Positions 37,501 to 48,268 of a stretch of DNA of 64,000 nucleotides are shown here, one piece after another (the first letter of the stretch is position 1; every line of letters begins with the position of its first letter). The position numbers were made by a program, and so were the translations under genes. Source of the DNA: Bombardia bombarda (taxonomy: Eukaryota; Ascomycota; Sordariomycetes; Sordariales; Lasiosphaeriaceae). The DNA lies in the NCBI GenBank assembly GCA_030512295.1, contig JAULSR010000002.1, positions 9,176,001 through 9,240,000 on the forward strand, given 5' to 3'. The notes under the pieces were generated by a model. It ran no database searches and was not told where the DNA came from. It worked only from the letters and a program-made list of their open reading frames with translations.

Positions 37501-40149
37501 AGGCCTGCTGCATTCTCTTGTAGACAGTAGGACTGGCACCTCCGTCAAACCCCCTACTCCAGGCAGACACTGATTTGCTCAGGACCTTTGACCTGGCTCC
37601 AGAAGATAACAGCACCGCTCTCTTAAGCGACTTCAATATGATGATGCCGATATGATTAGTAGGGAATTACTACCCATAACAGTCTCAAGGTGTACAATGA
37701 TGCTTGGGCCCCAAAACATGGAATAAAAGAGCTACTGTACTTCTCTGACAACGCTCCAATTGCTCATTCCACTGAACTAGAATCCATTCTAAAATATAAA
37801 CGTTGGATCATCATTTGTTCGTCATCAGCATATTCACTATTTCGATCCGAGAGTGTTGTAGGCATGGTCTAGAAATCGAGAAACTGGGAGCCTCGTCAAT
37901 GATCTAATAGCCGGACTGTCGGCTGCGGGTTCTTACGTTGGATGGGTTTACCATGATGGGTTTTGGGATGGTTTCCATGTCGGGCCTCGCAGCCACGATA
38001 CTTTGTGCACGGGGGGAGCTTGAAATCCGATTTGCGGTTACTCGTACATCGGTTAGAATGGTTCTTGGCAAGGGGTGTAGTTTTTGACTGGACGCTGGAC
38101 TTTGGTGTAGTGAATTTGTTGCTGATGTGGGCCGTTTTCCGCCAAGAGATAGTGAGTTATCGCGATGTCTTCAAAATTACAAAACAGACCGGCAAGCAAT
38201 CCAGAATACAGAATGCTCTATATCTCTCAACTGATAAGTAGTAGCTACTTCAGACACGCGAGACAGAACTCAGAAGTCTATAGGTCAGTTTGTATGTTTT
38301 GGGGCTTCATAAGTGGGCAAGTAGTCATTTCGTCCTCAACGAAGCCCAAAAACCAGGGTCTTGATGACCGTCATCGACGAGCAAACCCTCACAATGACGG
38401 TGGAGCGCGGGCAATGATGGGCCAAGACTGTCAACGACATAAACAACCAGAGCCAATGAACTGGTGCCGGCGAGAACTCCGGGCACAATAGCCGTGCGTA
38501 ATTGGTGTGCAGCCCTGGAATAAGTCAACACCAATGAGAAAGTGTACTGCTGCTATATCGCCTAGAAATTTGCAGGGGGCGCGCGGGTAGCAGCAGCTCG
38601 TCGGGTATAGACCTCCTCTTGCAAAAGTCCAGCCAGAACCAGTGGTTCGTATGTACGTACTGCACATCAGGGTCTGAAACAAGCAAGCTGGAGCATGTGT
38701 ATGTGGCTGCATGGGCGCAGTGTCTCGGTATAAGGCCTGTCAAAAAAGTCAGTAAAAAATGAAGATGGGCCGGAACAACGGAGAGCCGACATGACGTGCC
38801 AGAATTTCTTATTTTCCTTGGTCTTTCGCGGGTAATGATCTGGAACACACGCATGGCAGTTGCCGCCTTGGAATCAACCGATATCTGACACACCAAGGCG
38901 CGACGCCACATGTAGTTCACAGCAGCTGACAGAGCCTGCCACTGAACATTGCCAGTGACCATGTGGCGTGCGGGATGCTGAAAAAGGACCCCTGGTCGCC
39001 CCCACAGTCCACACTCCATAAACTTCCGAAAAAGTAAAAGTGTCAGCTACCTAATTTATTGATCCATGTTCTCGGTACGATAGCGCCGGAGCGGTCGAGA
39101 TCCGTTCTCTGACAGGAAATAATTGTCCTGTTGGATCATGACTTTTGGACCATGCGCACTATCAAACTGGGCGATATTCAGCCTCGTGAGTAACCAGACA
39201 TCGGTTACCATCTTCGAATCTGTTGTCAGTTAAAGTTCTCGAGTCAATTTTTCGTTGCTTCTTTTCACGGTTGTTCAACTTCCCGAGACCGTTGGGCGAG
39301 ATTTTCATTTTCCCGATTTATTGTCCAATGACGGAATGGATAGACGGCAACGAGTTCAGCGGCTGGAGGGTAAAACAAAAACGTTCTGTTAGTGGTAAAT
39401 CCAAGTCAATATATACGATGGGTAGCACAAATTAAGATCAGGCACTGTCCGGACATCTCGACAGATCTGGACAGTGTAACCCCATGTCACCACAGACAAT
39501 TCCAAGATTCTTGCTATGTGACGATATGCTACATTAGCACACTAGCACATCAGCATTTACGAGTGGGCAGAGATAGATATTGGCCAATAAATGTTATAGA
39601 TTGACCACGCCAAAAAGAGTCTACCTAGGCAGTAGATGTGTAGTCGACTGGTGCTGTGAATTGGGTTATGTGGCTTTTGGTGATGTGACGTGAAGGGAAT
39701 AGCAAAAAAGAAAACGCCATCGATGAGCCGGCCGTGTCCGTCTGAAAATGAAGCCCCAGGATAAGTCCAGTAGCAAGAAGAGTGAAAGTTTATCAATGTG
39801 ACCCAATCCGCGTGTCCATCTCCTGCCACTCCTGGGCCACTGCTGTGGTGCCACGATCAAGCCCATCGCCAAAGTGAAAGCATACATAGAAAGAGGGGAA
39901 AGAGATACCCAGGTGTTCACACCAGGATCCTCAAAAACTAAATGCGCACTGAAATGAATGGGGTAAAGAATCGAAGAGCCGGCAAGCCGGCCAAAAACCA
40001 AAAACAGAAAGGGAAAAACAGCCTGATACTATGATATGGACCACTCTGCGAAGCAACCGACATATCAAAGCCACCTATGAGTTGTCCGTGATCCACCCGC
40101 TTCTCACAGCCAGCAGAATGATCATTGCTGTCTCCTCATGAGTAAATCC
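34546..40149. other. 5.6-kb region without supported genes
   Basis: Only short, family-less frames in both directions. It holds a (CAACAG) repeat in the presumed BTB 3' untranslated region (about 34600-34632) and the 15-bp tandem array at 35183-35257. Composition is moderately AT-rich. No transposase, reverse transcriptase, tRNA or terminal repeat was recognised, although a long non-coding RNA or decayed repeat cannot be excluded. Confidence 0.5.
35183..35257. repeat. Five-copy 15-bp tandem repeat
   Basis: Unit ATACTAACTTCAGAA, repeated five times head to tail. The first three copies are identical. The fourth has AACGTCAG, and the fifth has CTGACGTCAG, which contains the perfect palindrome TGACGTCA, a CRE/ATF-type site. 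The units also resemble intron branch points (TACTAAC). Confidence 0.9.
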
Positions 40150-40515
40150 TCAGACGACCGTGAATTGGTCGGAGTCGATCCTGGCGTAATCTTTATGTTC
40201 TATGCCGTCGAAGTCGTAAATGTGGAATCTCAGCCTATAGGTACCAGCTGCGGTTACCCTCATCCGATTGAACGTAAAGACCCAGTCTGACTTGGACGAG
40301 TTCGCGCGTTGCACCATCTTTCCGGTGGTTGAGCCGTCGTGGAGCTGCACCGTGGCGCCGCGATTGCGTAGTTGGCCATTGCCGTCCAGCAGATATACCG
40401 CGCAAGTGATTTGCTGCGGATTCGGGGCGGCATCGACCGGATACGTGATCGTCACCGGTCCGGGGATTGGCTCGTTGCGGGTTGACTGGCTTGGCTTGCT
40501 GGCAATCGTGGCCAT
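40150..40515 (-). CDS. Small velvet-like domain protein
   Basis: Intronless, 121 residues from ATG 40515. The C-terminal two-thirds fits the end of the fungal velvet domain (NF-kB-like DNA-binding fold): CAVYLLDGNGQL, DWVFTFNRMRV, AAGTYRLRFHIYDFDG and IDSDQFTVV match the family pattern of a strand ending GxYRLrFxLxE and then SxxFxVx. It lacks the N-terminal velvet block with the RRPIDPPP-type motif and has no nuclear-localisation tail. It therefore looks like a minimal or truncated velvet fold rather than VeA, VelB, VelC or VosA. A TATA-like element lies upstream at 40753-40758 (minus strand). Family assignment is by pattern and uncertain; the open frame itself is convincing. Confidence 0.6.
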   Translation of the reverse strand: MATIASKPSQSTRNEPIPGPVTITYPVDAAPNPQQITCAVYLLDGNGQLRNRGATVQLHDGSTTGKMVQRANSSKSDWVFTFNRMRVTAAGTYRLRFHIYDFDGIEHKDYARIDSDQFTVV

Positions 40516-40752
40516 GGTGAGAACAAGGCAAAGTCTTGAAAGTCTTTGGAAGGGTTGAGGTAGATGGTTTGAGAGAGGTAAATGGCGATGTTGTGGAGGC
40601 AAATGGAGGATATCGTATGGCTTGATTGATACGTTGAAGCAGATAGCTCGTGATGAAGTCTTGAATGGAGCTGGAGCAGATGTGTAGAGAAGATGTGGGT
40701 TGGTTGATGTCGAGTTCGAGAGTCGGCAAAGCAGGCGGACACTCGACGACTC

Positions 40753-40758
40753 TTTATA
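40753..40758 (-). promoter_or_regulatory. TATA-like box of the small velvet-like gene
   Basis: TATAAA on the minus strand inside GGTATAAAGA, about 240 bases before the ATG at 40515. Placement is plausible for a long leader; untested. Confidence 0.4.
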
Positions 40759-42031
40759 CCAAAGCGGGCTCAACTTGTTACTAAGGAGGAGCCGCTCGAA
40801 GCACGAGCAATCCAGGGCGAGGGCGGGTCCAGTGTGTGTTGTCGAGAGCAGAAGTGTTCAGTCTTACTCGCCCTCGTGCTTCTCTTGTGTCCCTTCTCGC
40901 GTTTCGCCTGGCGTGCCTGGACCTTAGTCTGAGTCTGGAACGGGGCTGATCTCGGAGATGGAGATGGTGCTTGAACCCGGTTGGAGCTCGAGGCGAGGGG
41001 TGGGATCTTGATGGCATTCTCGTCTACGGGTGCGGCCGTACAAGAGCTATGTGAAGGTGTTGAGATGAAAACTCGCTCCGCGTGACGATTCAAGTTCCAG
41101 CTATGATGTATAGCACCGTGATACCACTCCCAACGGCCGGTAGTTTGAGGTCAGCCAGGAAAGAGGCGGGATTACTCCTGGGAATGATGTCACATTTCAT
41201 GGGCAAACGCCTATTGGAAGATCAATCTTGGCACCCTCTGAGAGATTGCATGTGTTGTATCATGAGGGGACTAACGGATAAAATCTAGAGCACACATAGA
41301 TCTTATCACATGCCTACACACAAACGTACGTCCTAACTGACAGCATCACCATATCATCCTAAGTCTAGTATTTACGCCTGCAATGGCATAGAATAGGGGC
41401 ACAACTGCGCGAAAGGAGGAACTGTTTACGAATCAAAGGCTTCAAGAGAATGAAGAAACATATAAACCGTAGTTCTAGCCATATGATAAATTAATAGTGC
41501 GCGCGGTTGTTGTGTGCTGGGAGAAAAAGGAAGCTGTCAGCACTAGGTGGGGAAAGAAAGGCACAAGGAATAGAATAATATCTTATGAGGTGTTGGTGAC
41601 GAAAAGATGCAACTCCGAGTCGCCGGAATAAAAAGAAAAGAGCTATGTGGGGAGCTGAAACAGAGAGTCCGTCAACAATTCCAGAGCCGCAGAGGCCAGC
41701 AAACCATGACAAGATTAGCGAGCGTGCATGCCTGCACATCAGTCGATCCATAACAGGCACGCCACAAGATCAGATCGCGAATGACGCCCACCTGCCTCTC
41801 TTTAACCCCGATGCAAAGTATATTCTGCAACCAAGCAAGAAAATGGCAGCCATGACTCTGGGCTTCATCGGATTTGCACACCAGTCATATACCTGACCGT
41901 AGTTAGTCATGAGAGAAACCGGTCGGCCGGATACAAAATATTCAAGTTTGCACGCCAAGACACCTTCCATCCCCCTTAGTGCACATTCCTCACTCTTGCT
42001 CAATAGCCGCCGGATCCGAAGTTTCCATCCC

Positions 42032-42299
42032 ATGGCGCACATCGAGCATCAAGCACTACCCGAAGAGCTGCTAATGGTATTGGTCTACTGGTTGGCCGGC
42101 TGACCGGCTAACTGACTGGATGACTGACGAGTCTTGCGCTCCATATACAAGCGGCAGATGTATTGAATCATACGAGAACAAAGGCGGTGACTTTGGGGCG
42201 ATCAAGGAAATCGTGCTCAGACAAGCTGTTGTCTTTATGGTATAACCCACACATTGTCGCCCACAAAGCGCGCTGTCTTTCCCTCTTCCCATCTGGTTA
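42032..42299 (+). pseudogene. Possible F-box remnant
   Basis: Residues LPEELLM at the start and LLSLWYNPHIVAHKA at the end match the outer parts of an F-box, but they are in different frames and separated by about 70 bases without a good intron. It could be a decayed gene start or chance. Confidence 0.22.
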
Positions 42300-43867
42300 A
42301 ATCTTCGCGCCCCAGCGTTTTTTTCTTCACTCGTTTGATTGTCTGCATGTCAGCCGTACTACAACAACGTATATATACAACAGGGAACAAACGGATTATC
42401 TATATCAGTTTTGGCTCTCTAAATCACATTTAAGAAACCAGCAACGACCTTCCATCAAACCCTTCTCAGCAACCAGTTCTGATACTTTCATCGACCACGA
42501 CAACCCCATTTGCTGTGTGCGTTGACATACGGCATATCATGACGACCAACAATCCTAACACCCTGAAAATGACAGGCAACAATGCCTCTGAAGCAGAGTC
42601 GCGGTGTTCTGACAAGCTAATCTTCTCCTGCCACGGAACTGTCCTCGGGCTGGCAGATGCTAATACATCCACAAATGTACTGGTAGGGTCAGAAACCTTT
42701 TTCCGTCCGGGACCATTTTTCTGCAGGGATCCTTCACGTTGACAGGTGGTACCACTGCCGTCGAAGCAGCGTCGCCGCCCTATTTTTTTTTTTGAAGCGA
42801 CCTACCTAGTAGTTCTAGGTAGAGTCAATAAGAACTTAGTAATACTACTTTTTCCTTATCAACCCTTTCCCGTCATGAGTTTGAGAATATTGTTTGCATT
42901 TACCGTGACAGCCATCTTGGCGAACTAGATTGTGTCTGGAACGCTATGGCTAACAAGCTCTGTGCGTTTCATTTACTGTAGCATATTACTTGCGTCAGAT
43001 TATTAAAATCAAAAGAATGAAAAGCAACGATCTTGAATGATTTATCCCATCGCTGAAAGCTGAAACCGTTCTCCACCGAACACACTTATGTCAACATCAA
43101 CCCTCAAGCCAGATCAGGGATATCGGGCCGCTCGGAACGCCGAATTCTAGGCAGCAGTTATTATTGCAAAAGTTCCATTGCAGTCTCTTCCACGGCTGCT
43201 CCCAGAAGCACCACGAGTAGCAGCTCACATCAGCGCTAGGAACCCTGTGTAGATCTCGCCACGGGCCACTCACTAAGCGTCGAACTTGTTCAAATGATGG
43301 CAACGAGTGACCGCGGCGCTCTTTTGCCCAAAGAAGGCGAATAAGAAAAACCACTCCTATCATTTTCAGCTTTTTGAAAAATCAATTCACTGTCAAAGCT
43401 CTGAAATAATGACTAGATCTTATCCGTGACCTCATTCTTGTACCGTTTCCCTCCTCATGTAGAACGCCAACCGAGTTGACCCGGGGTTTTGGGACTTAAG
43501 GGCCGTGTCGAACAACCCCAGTCATGGTCTGCATCTCCAACCCTTACTCGCAGCCAGATGCCGAAGAAACACCAGATTCGGCTTGTCACCCGTGTCATAC
43601 ATGGTCTACTGATTATGCCACCAAGGGCCGAAACAAGTTCTCGGAGCACTCATAAAGTCTTACTAACACCCTCCCTGGCATATTTGACTTTTAATGGCGG
43701 TTCCTCAGTTGCAAAGCTCTATAACCAGGGGCAAGTTTGTGGGTGCAAACCGATTGGACAAGTCAGCCAGAGTAATCACATATCCGAGGGGCTGGCAAAG
43801 CGGTTTTAGGCTTAAATGGGCATCTTATGTAGCAAACACCATGTAAGAGCAGCTGATACACCTGTGA

Positions 43868-43875
43868 TATATAAA
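43868..43875 (+). promoter_or_regulatory. TATA box of the M20 amidohydrolase gene
   Basis: TATATAAA, 90 bases before ATG 43965, a normal spacing for a fungal TATA-dependent promoter. Confidence 0.5.
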
Positions 43876-43964
43876 CACCATTTCTCTCACTTTTTTCTCC
43901 AAGACAGGACAGAGGATATACTTACAGAAAGTAGTCGTCTCATCCCATCCTCCAACAAACAAAG

Positions 43965-45526
43965 ATGCCTCCCCTACTATCACCTATTTTTCTGGCCCTA
44001 GCCACTGCCACCCTCGCCCAAACCCAAGCAACCCAACCGCGCGACATCTCCACCCTCCCCACCCTCCTCCAATCCATCTCCGCAACCGTCTTCCCCCCTC
44101 TCAAAGCCATTGCCGTCTCCATCTGGTCCAACCCCGAGCTCGGCCTAAGCGAACACCACGCCCACGACCTCATCGTCGACCACTTCACAACTCAGCTCGC
44201 CGACCCCTCCCTCTGGACAGTCACCCCCCATGCCTTCGGCCTCCCCACCGCCTTCAAGCTCGAGTCCTCCTTCCGCCCGCCCGCCGTCCCGCCAACCGCC
44301 GCCATCCCCACCATTGGCTTCCTGGCCGAGTATGACGCCCTCGTCGGCATCGGCCACGCCTGCGGCCACAACCACATCGCGCTCAACGGCCTCGCCGCGG
44401 CGAGCATGACGCGCGCCGCCCTAACCTCCCTAGGTATCGCCGCCCGCGTCGTCGTCATCGGCACCCCCGACGAAGAAAACATGGCCGGCAAGCACACGCT
44501 CCTGCAGGCGGGCGCCTTTGACGGCATCGACGTCTGGTTCGAGGCGCATCCGACCAGCGCAAACGCCGTGCAGCCCATGAACGCGCGCGTCAACGCCATC
44601 GCCTCCTTCGCGTCCGCGTCCCACACACAAACAGTGCGCACCGCATACGAAGCGCTCGTCGCCGTGCGGGACCTCACCACTTCCGGCCTGCCCGGAACAT
44701 CCTCCTCAGCAGTCCCCGTCGAGGAAGTAGGCATGTTCGAGTGCAACGTCGTCCAAGGGCAGATCTCCCTGGGCATAAACGGCTCCTCCGTAGCCGCCGT
44801 ACAAGCGACAGTATCCGGCATCCTGGACAGCACCTACCCAGGCGTCACCTTTACCGTAGCCCAGGACACCATCGAGGGCGGCGTGAACCTGACCGCCTTC
44901 GGCCCAGGTGGTCACGCCTCCGAAAACACAAAGTCCCCCTCGTCCTCACCATCGAGACATTCCGCGCCCTGTCCGCCCAGCCAGGCGTCTCCTTCTTCCT
45001 CCCGGGCAACACAACCCACACCGAGCTCGACATCATCTGGGACATCCGCTCGCGCTACACCCAGGACCTCAACACAGTCCTGAACGCCGTGACAGCCATC
45101 GTCGACGACAAGACCACGTCCATCACCACCGACACGATCTACCCCGCGCTCGAAGTGACCCCTTTCCTACCAGGGGTGCTGATCGATCTGCTCAAGACGG
45201 CGCCATACGGCTCGCAAACGGACTGGGCCGTGTCGACCTTTGCGCCGGCTTCGACCGACGCCTCATGGCTGCAGGGCGCGGTGGTGGATCCCACGACAAA
45301 GGCGCTCGTGGGCGCCGATCGCGTCGTCTTCCATCCCAATTTCAATATCTGCCAGGCGGGCGAGCCATGCGCGTTTAATCATGAGCCGCCGTTCCGTGAT
45401 GTCGCCGGCACGGATTTCAGCTACACGCGGACTGAGGTGATAGCCAGGTCGTTGGCGCATATTGCCGTTGAGCTGCTGAATGACCCGGCCATGATGGCGA
45501 ATGCGACGGCGATTCTGGGGAGCTAG
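43965..45526 (+). CDS. Secreted M20-family amidohydrolase/peptidase (frame break near 44930-44939)
   Basis: Metal-dependent amidohydrolase of the M20D/PM20D2 type, expected to cleave amide or dipeptide bonds; exact substrate unknown. About 520 residues if the frame is restored. The N-terminus is a signal peptide (MPPLLSPIFLALATATLA, cleavage near Gln-Ala), so the enzyme is probably secreted. Motifs: FLAEYDALVGIGHACGHNHIALNG (metal ligands), IGTPDEEN (catalytic Glu pair), WFEAHPTSAN, and late FNHEPPFRD. Frame one ends its family match at GGHASENTK; the match resumes in another frame at PLVLTIETFRAL. One base is missing, most simply from the run of five Cs at 44935-44939 (or the AAA before it). 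Both sides are conserved and there is no other lesion, so this is either a sequence error or a very young pseudogene. Confidence 0.85.
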
Positions 45527-46486
45527 GTCGGTGGGTTGATGGGTAAGGCTTGTGGTGGTTGGGGAGGGGTTGTTTGTAGAACATGCTTAAAAATAAGATG
45601 TCAATAAATCAAGTATAAGTGAGATGAACACGGTCGGAACACGTACCCCTGAATTTCACCCGACCAACCAGCTCGATCGTGCCAAGAACAAACCAACCCC
45701 CATTTTCCCAAGTACAAAACTTTGGACGAAATCTCAATTGATCATGGAGTCCGTGAACATGCAACAATGACAATGAGGCCTGCCGAAATCGTGCATGCAC
45801 CGTCATGTTTGGACCAAACACGTCAAGCAAACCACCACAAGTGCCGATACAACGTCCCAACAAGCAGTGAAATAAAATAATAAATCCTTCATGCCATACA
45901 GGTGACTGTCTATTTTCCTCTAAATGACCCTTTGGTAGCACACACATAGACAAAAAGGTATATAAACGAATGAGGCTATACGGGCTGCTACATGCAGATT
46001 GGTTGATACAACGATAATAAAAGGAGAAAAGGTAAAAACAACGAAAAAAGGAAATTGCCGCCCTCATCCACACTAGCAACATAGTTGATCCTTGTCCATC
46101 TCTATGTTTTGCAGAAAAGCGCGAATCCGAGTGAGCCTTGCTCAATCATATCTTGACTTCCATCTTTTGAAACTGAGGTTGTCCACTACAACACCAAAAG
46201 CAACCACGAGTGGAAAATATCAGCAATTGTATAAAAAAGAAATTAAGGTATAATATGAGACATATATATGCCCCCTCTCCCATCTAGCCGAGATAACGTT
46301 GACATAGAAACCATGCAAAAAGATCGCAGTATGCCTCCAAAAAACAGGAAAAAGAAAAGAAAAGAGAAAATGAGTCGTAAGATATGTGTGCGCGTGCGTC
46401 GTCTCGGGTGATGGTAATTGATGAAGGTGTTGTTGAAAGGTAGAGGGTTTGTGTAAGGAAGGGGGACTGGGGTTCACTCCGTCTCT
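45527..46486. other. Convergent intergenic region
   Basis: Between the 3' ends of the amidohydrolase and carrier genes. The minus-strand frame at 45609-46145 has no domain and unlikely composition. Nothing else seen. Confidence 0.55.
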
Positions 46487-47748
46487 TCACTCCTCGTACC
46501 TCTCCCCTGTCAAGGCTGCCGGCCCGCTCTTCTCTAGCTTCTCCTTTAGGTACTCGTAGACGGTAAATGTGACAGCCTGGCCTGGTGCGACACGCATTAT
46601 CCTAGGCGTGATGCCCTTGTAGAAGGCATGTACACCTTCTTGTCTGTTATCCCGAACCATGCACATGTCAGCCACTTCAACTCCCAACAACAACAACAAC
46701 AACAACAACCATCATCAAAAACAGCAAAGACTAACCTGAACATCTCGCTCGCAATCCTCGAAATCCTCTGCAGCGCCGAGGTACCAGCCTCAGCAGGCGT
46801 CTTCTGCAACCTCGTCTTGATCGTATCGATAGGCGCATTGCTAAGCGGGCCCATCGCACCGCTAACAAGACCAATCAACGTGGTCTGGTACGACGGCAAC
46901 ACGCCATTCTCCAGATCCGGCTGCACCTTGCGCAGTACCTCCTTGAAGTAGCTGTACGCGGTAAAGTTGACAGCCTGGTTGCTGCCCTGCCGCAGCGCCG
47001 TCAGCGACACGCCGCGGTACAGCGCGCCGAAGCCCTCCTCCTTGATGACCGTGTACAGCGCGTGCGCGGCGTTGCGGTATTTGGGGATGTCGAGCGGGTC
47101 CGCCATGCTGTGGTACTGCGCCTGCAGCCGGATCTTGATCACTTCCATGGGTGTCACCACGGCGACGGCCTCGGTCACGCCGGCGGCGAGGCCGGCCAGG
47201 AAGGTGGCCTGCCCCGAGATCATGCCCGTCTCCTTGTTGGCGAGCAGCTGCTTGTACCACTCGAACGATGTGAAGCGGATCGCCATCTTGGGCACGATGC
47301 CCGTCATGACGGCGCCGAGGCCCTTGTAGAGCCCGAGCGGCGTCTCCTTCTTGACGATCTCGATGCCGGTGCGCAGGAAGCCGCGCTTGGGCAGGCCGGG
47401 CTGCCGCCCGCGGCGGGACAGCTGCATCCGCACTTTGATCGTGTCTGGAGTGCAAGCGTGGTTAGACACAGGCGCATAAGAACAACTGAGCGAGATGAGA
47501 GATCTCAGGTCATAATGACATAGACAGCGTAGGTTAAAAGGTTATTTCACATACCAAGAGGATGACACGCCAATGCCTCCATCATGCCTGCTCCTCCGCC
47601 AGCTGTGATGCGCCAGGGGTGTCAGCGTACGCTCTCTCCAGGAATTGCTGTCCGGGTCTGCTCCTCCTCATTGCTATAGAAGCTCACCGATCAAGTTCGT
47701 TGCCGCGCTTGGTGGCTTCCTGCCGTCGCCGTTGACTCTAGACGCCAT
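46487..47748 (-). CDS. acuL: Mitochondrial succinate/fumarate carrier (Sfc1/AcuL type)
   Basis: Inner-membrane exchanger that brings succinate into mitochondria for cytosolic fumarate; required for growth on acetate or other C2 sources in yeast (SFC1/ACR1) and Aspergillus (acuL). Exons on the minus strand: 47748-47688, 47602-47555, 47444-46736, 46643-46487; 324 residues. The three mitochondrial-carrier repeats show their signatures: HPLDTIKVRMQL, TPMEVIKIRLQAQ and APIDTIKTRLQ. GLGAVMTGIVPKMAIRFTSFEWYKQLL and GFGALYRGVSLTALRQGSNQAVNFTAY are typical of the Sfc1 subfamily. All introns follow GTRNGN...YAG; the last one contains a (GTT) run (minus strand). Subfamily is fairly sure. Confidence 0.93.
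46685..46709. repeat. CAA trinucleotide microsatellite in carrier intron
   Basis: About eight CAA units on the + strand (TTG/GTT on the gene strand), in the last intron of the carrier gene. Confidence 0.8.
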
Positions 47749-48250
47749 AGTTGCGTTGTGTGGTGTGTGGTAGTGAAGTGAGTAGCTGCTGTTCGTTTCC
47801 ACCAAGACGGACGTCTGATGCTTCTCAAGTTGTTGACGTATCTAAACAACCTAGAAGTCTCGCGATTGTCGGTCTCTCTCCAAATCGCTTAAAAATCCCC
47901 AGGAAATGTCCAATTATTTGAGCTTCGGGAGAGAAATGGGCGTGATAACCGGGACGAGACTTTGTTTTCTGCTTGTTCGTCTGTCGATCCAAAAGGTGGC
48001 AAGCATGCAAGCGTCAGAGGGGACCAGTTCAGGGGCGCGGGCGATCCGGTGTGAACTGGTTGAGGATACCGAGTTCGGCGCGAGTCAGGAGAACGGAGGA
48101 TGCGACAAATTGAGGGAGTTAACAATAGAACCGGTCGACTCCACTCGTGTCGACTGGAATGGAACGGTTGTATAAAGGAAGACGAGGTAAGGTAGGCAGA
48201 GCAGTAAGTAAGTAATGAGGGGAGGGTGGGAGGAAGAATGGGGGGAGATG

Positions 48251-48268
48251 GGGGGGGGGGGGGGGGGG
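48251..48268 (+). repeat. 18-base poly-G run
   Basis: Eighteen consecutive Gs, preceded by further G-rich sequence. It is a G-quadruplex candidate, and its true length is uncertain because such runs are poorly sequenced. Confidence 0.85.

Larger units (their letters stand above)
40516..43964. other. Intergenic region, possible F-box scrap
   Basis: No solid gene. At 42032 on the + strand an ATG opens MAHIEHQALPEELL, the start of an F-box. After a possible tiny intron a second frame reads ADVLNHTRTKAV...LSLWYNPHIVAHKA to a stop near 42299, resembling the rest of the F-box of fungal F-box/ankyrin proteins. No splice model joins them convincingly. The rest shows nothing recognisable. Confidence 0.4.

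Noticed and set aside
38525..39019. 164-codon minus-strand frame with an ATG
   Set aside because: No motif, mixed composition rich in Cys/His/Trp typical of non-coding translation.
45609..46145. 178-codon minus-strand frame downstream of the carrier
   Set aside because: Lies beyond the carrier stop, high Cys/Phe/Arg, no domain; likely 3' non-coding.
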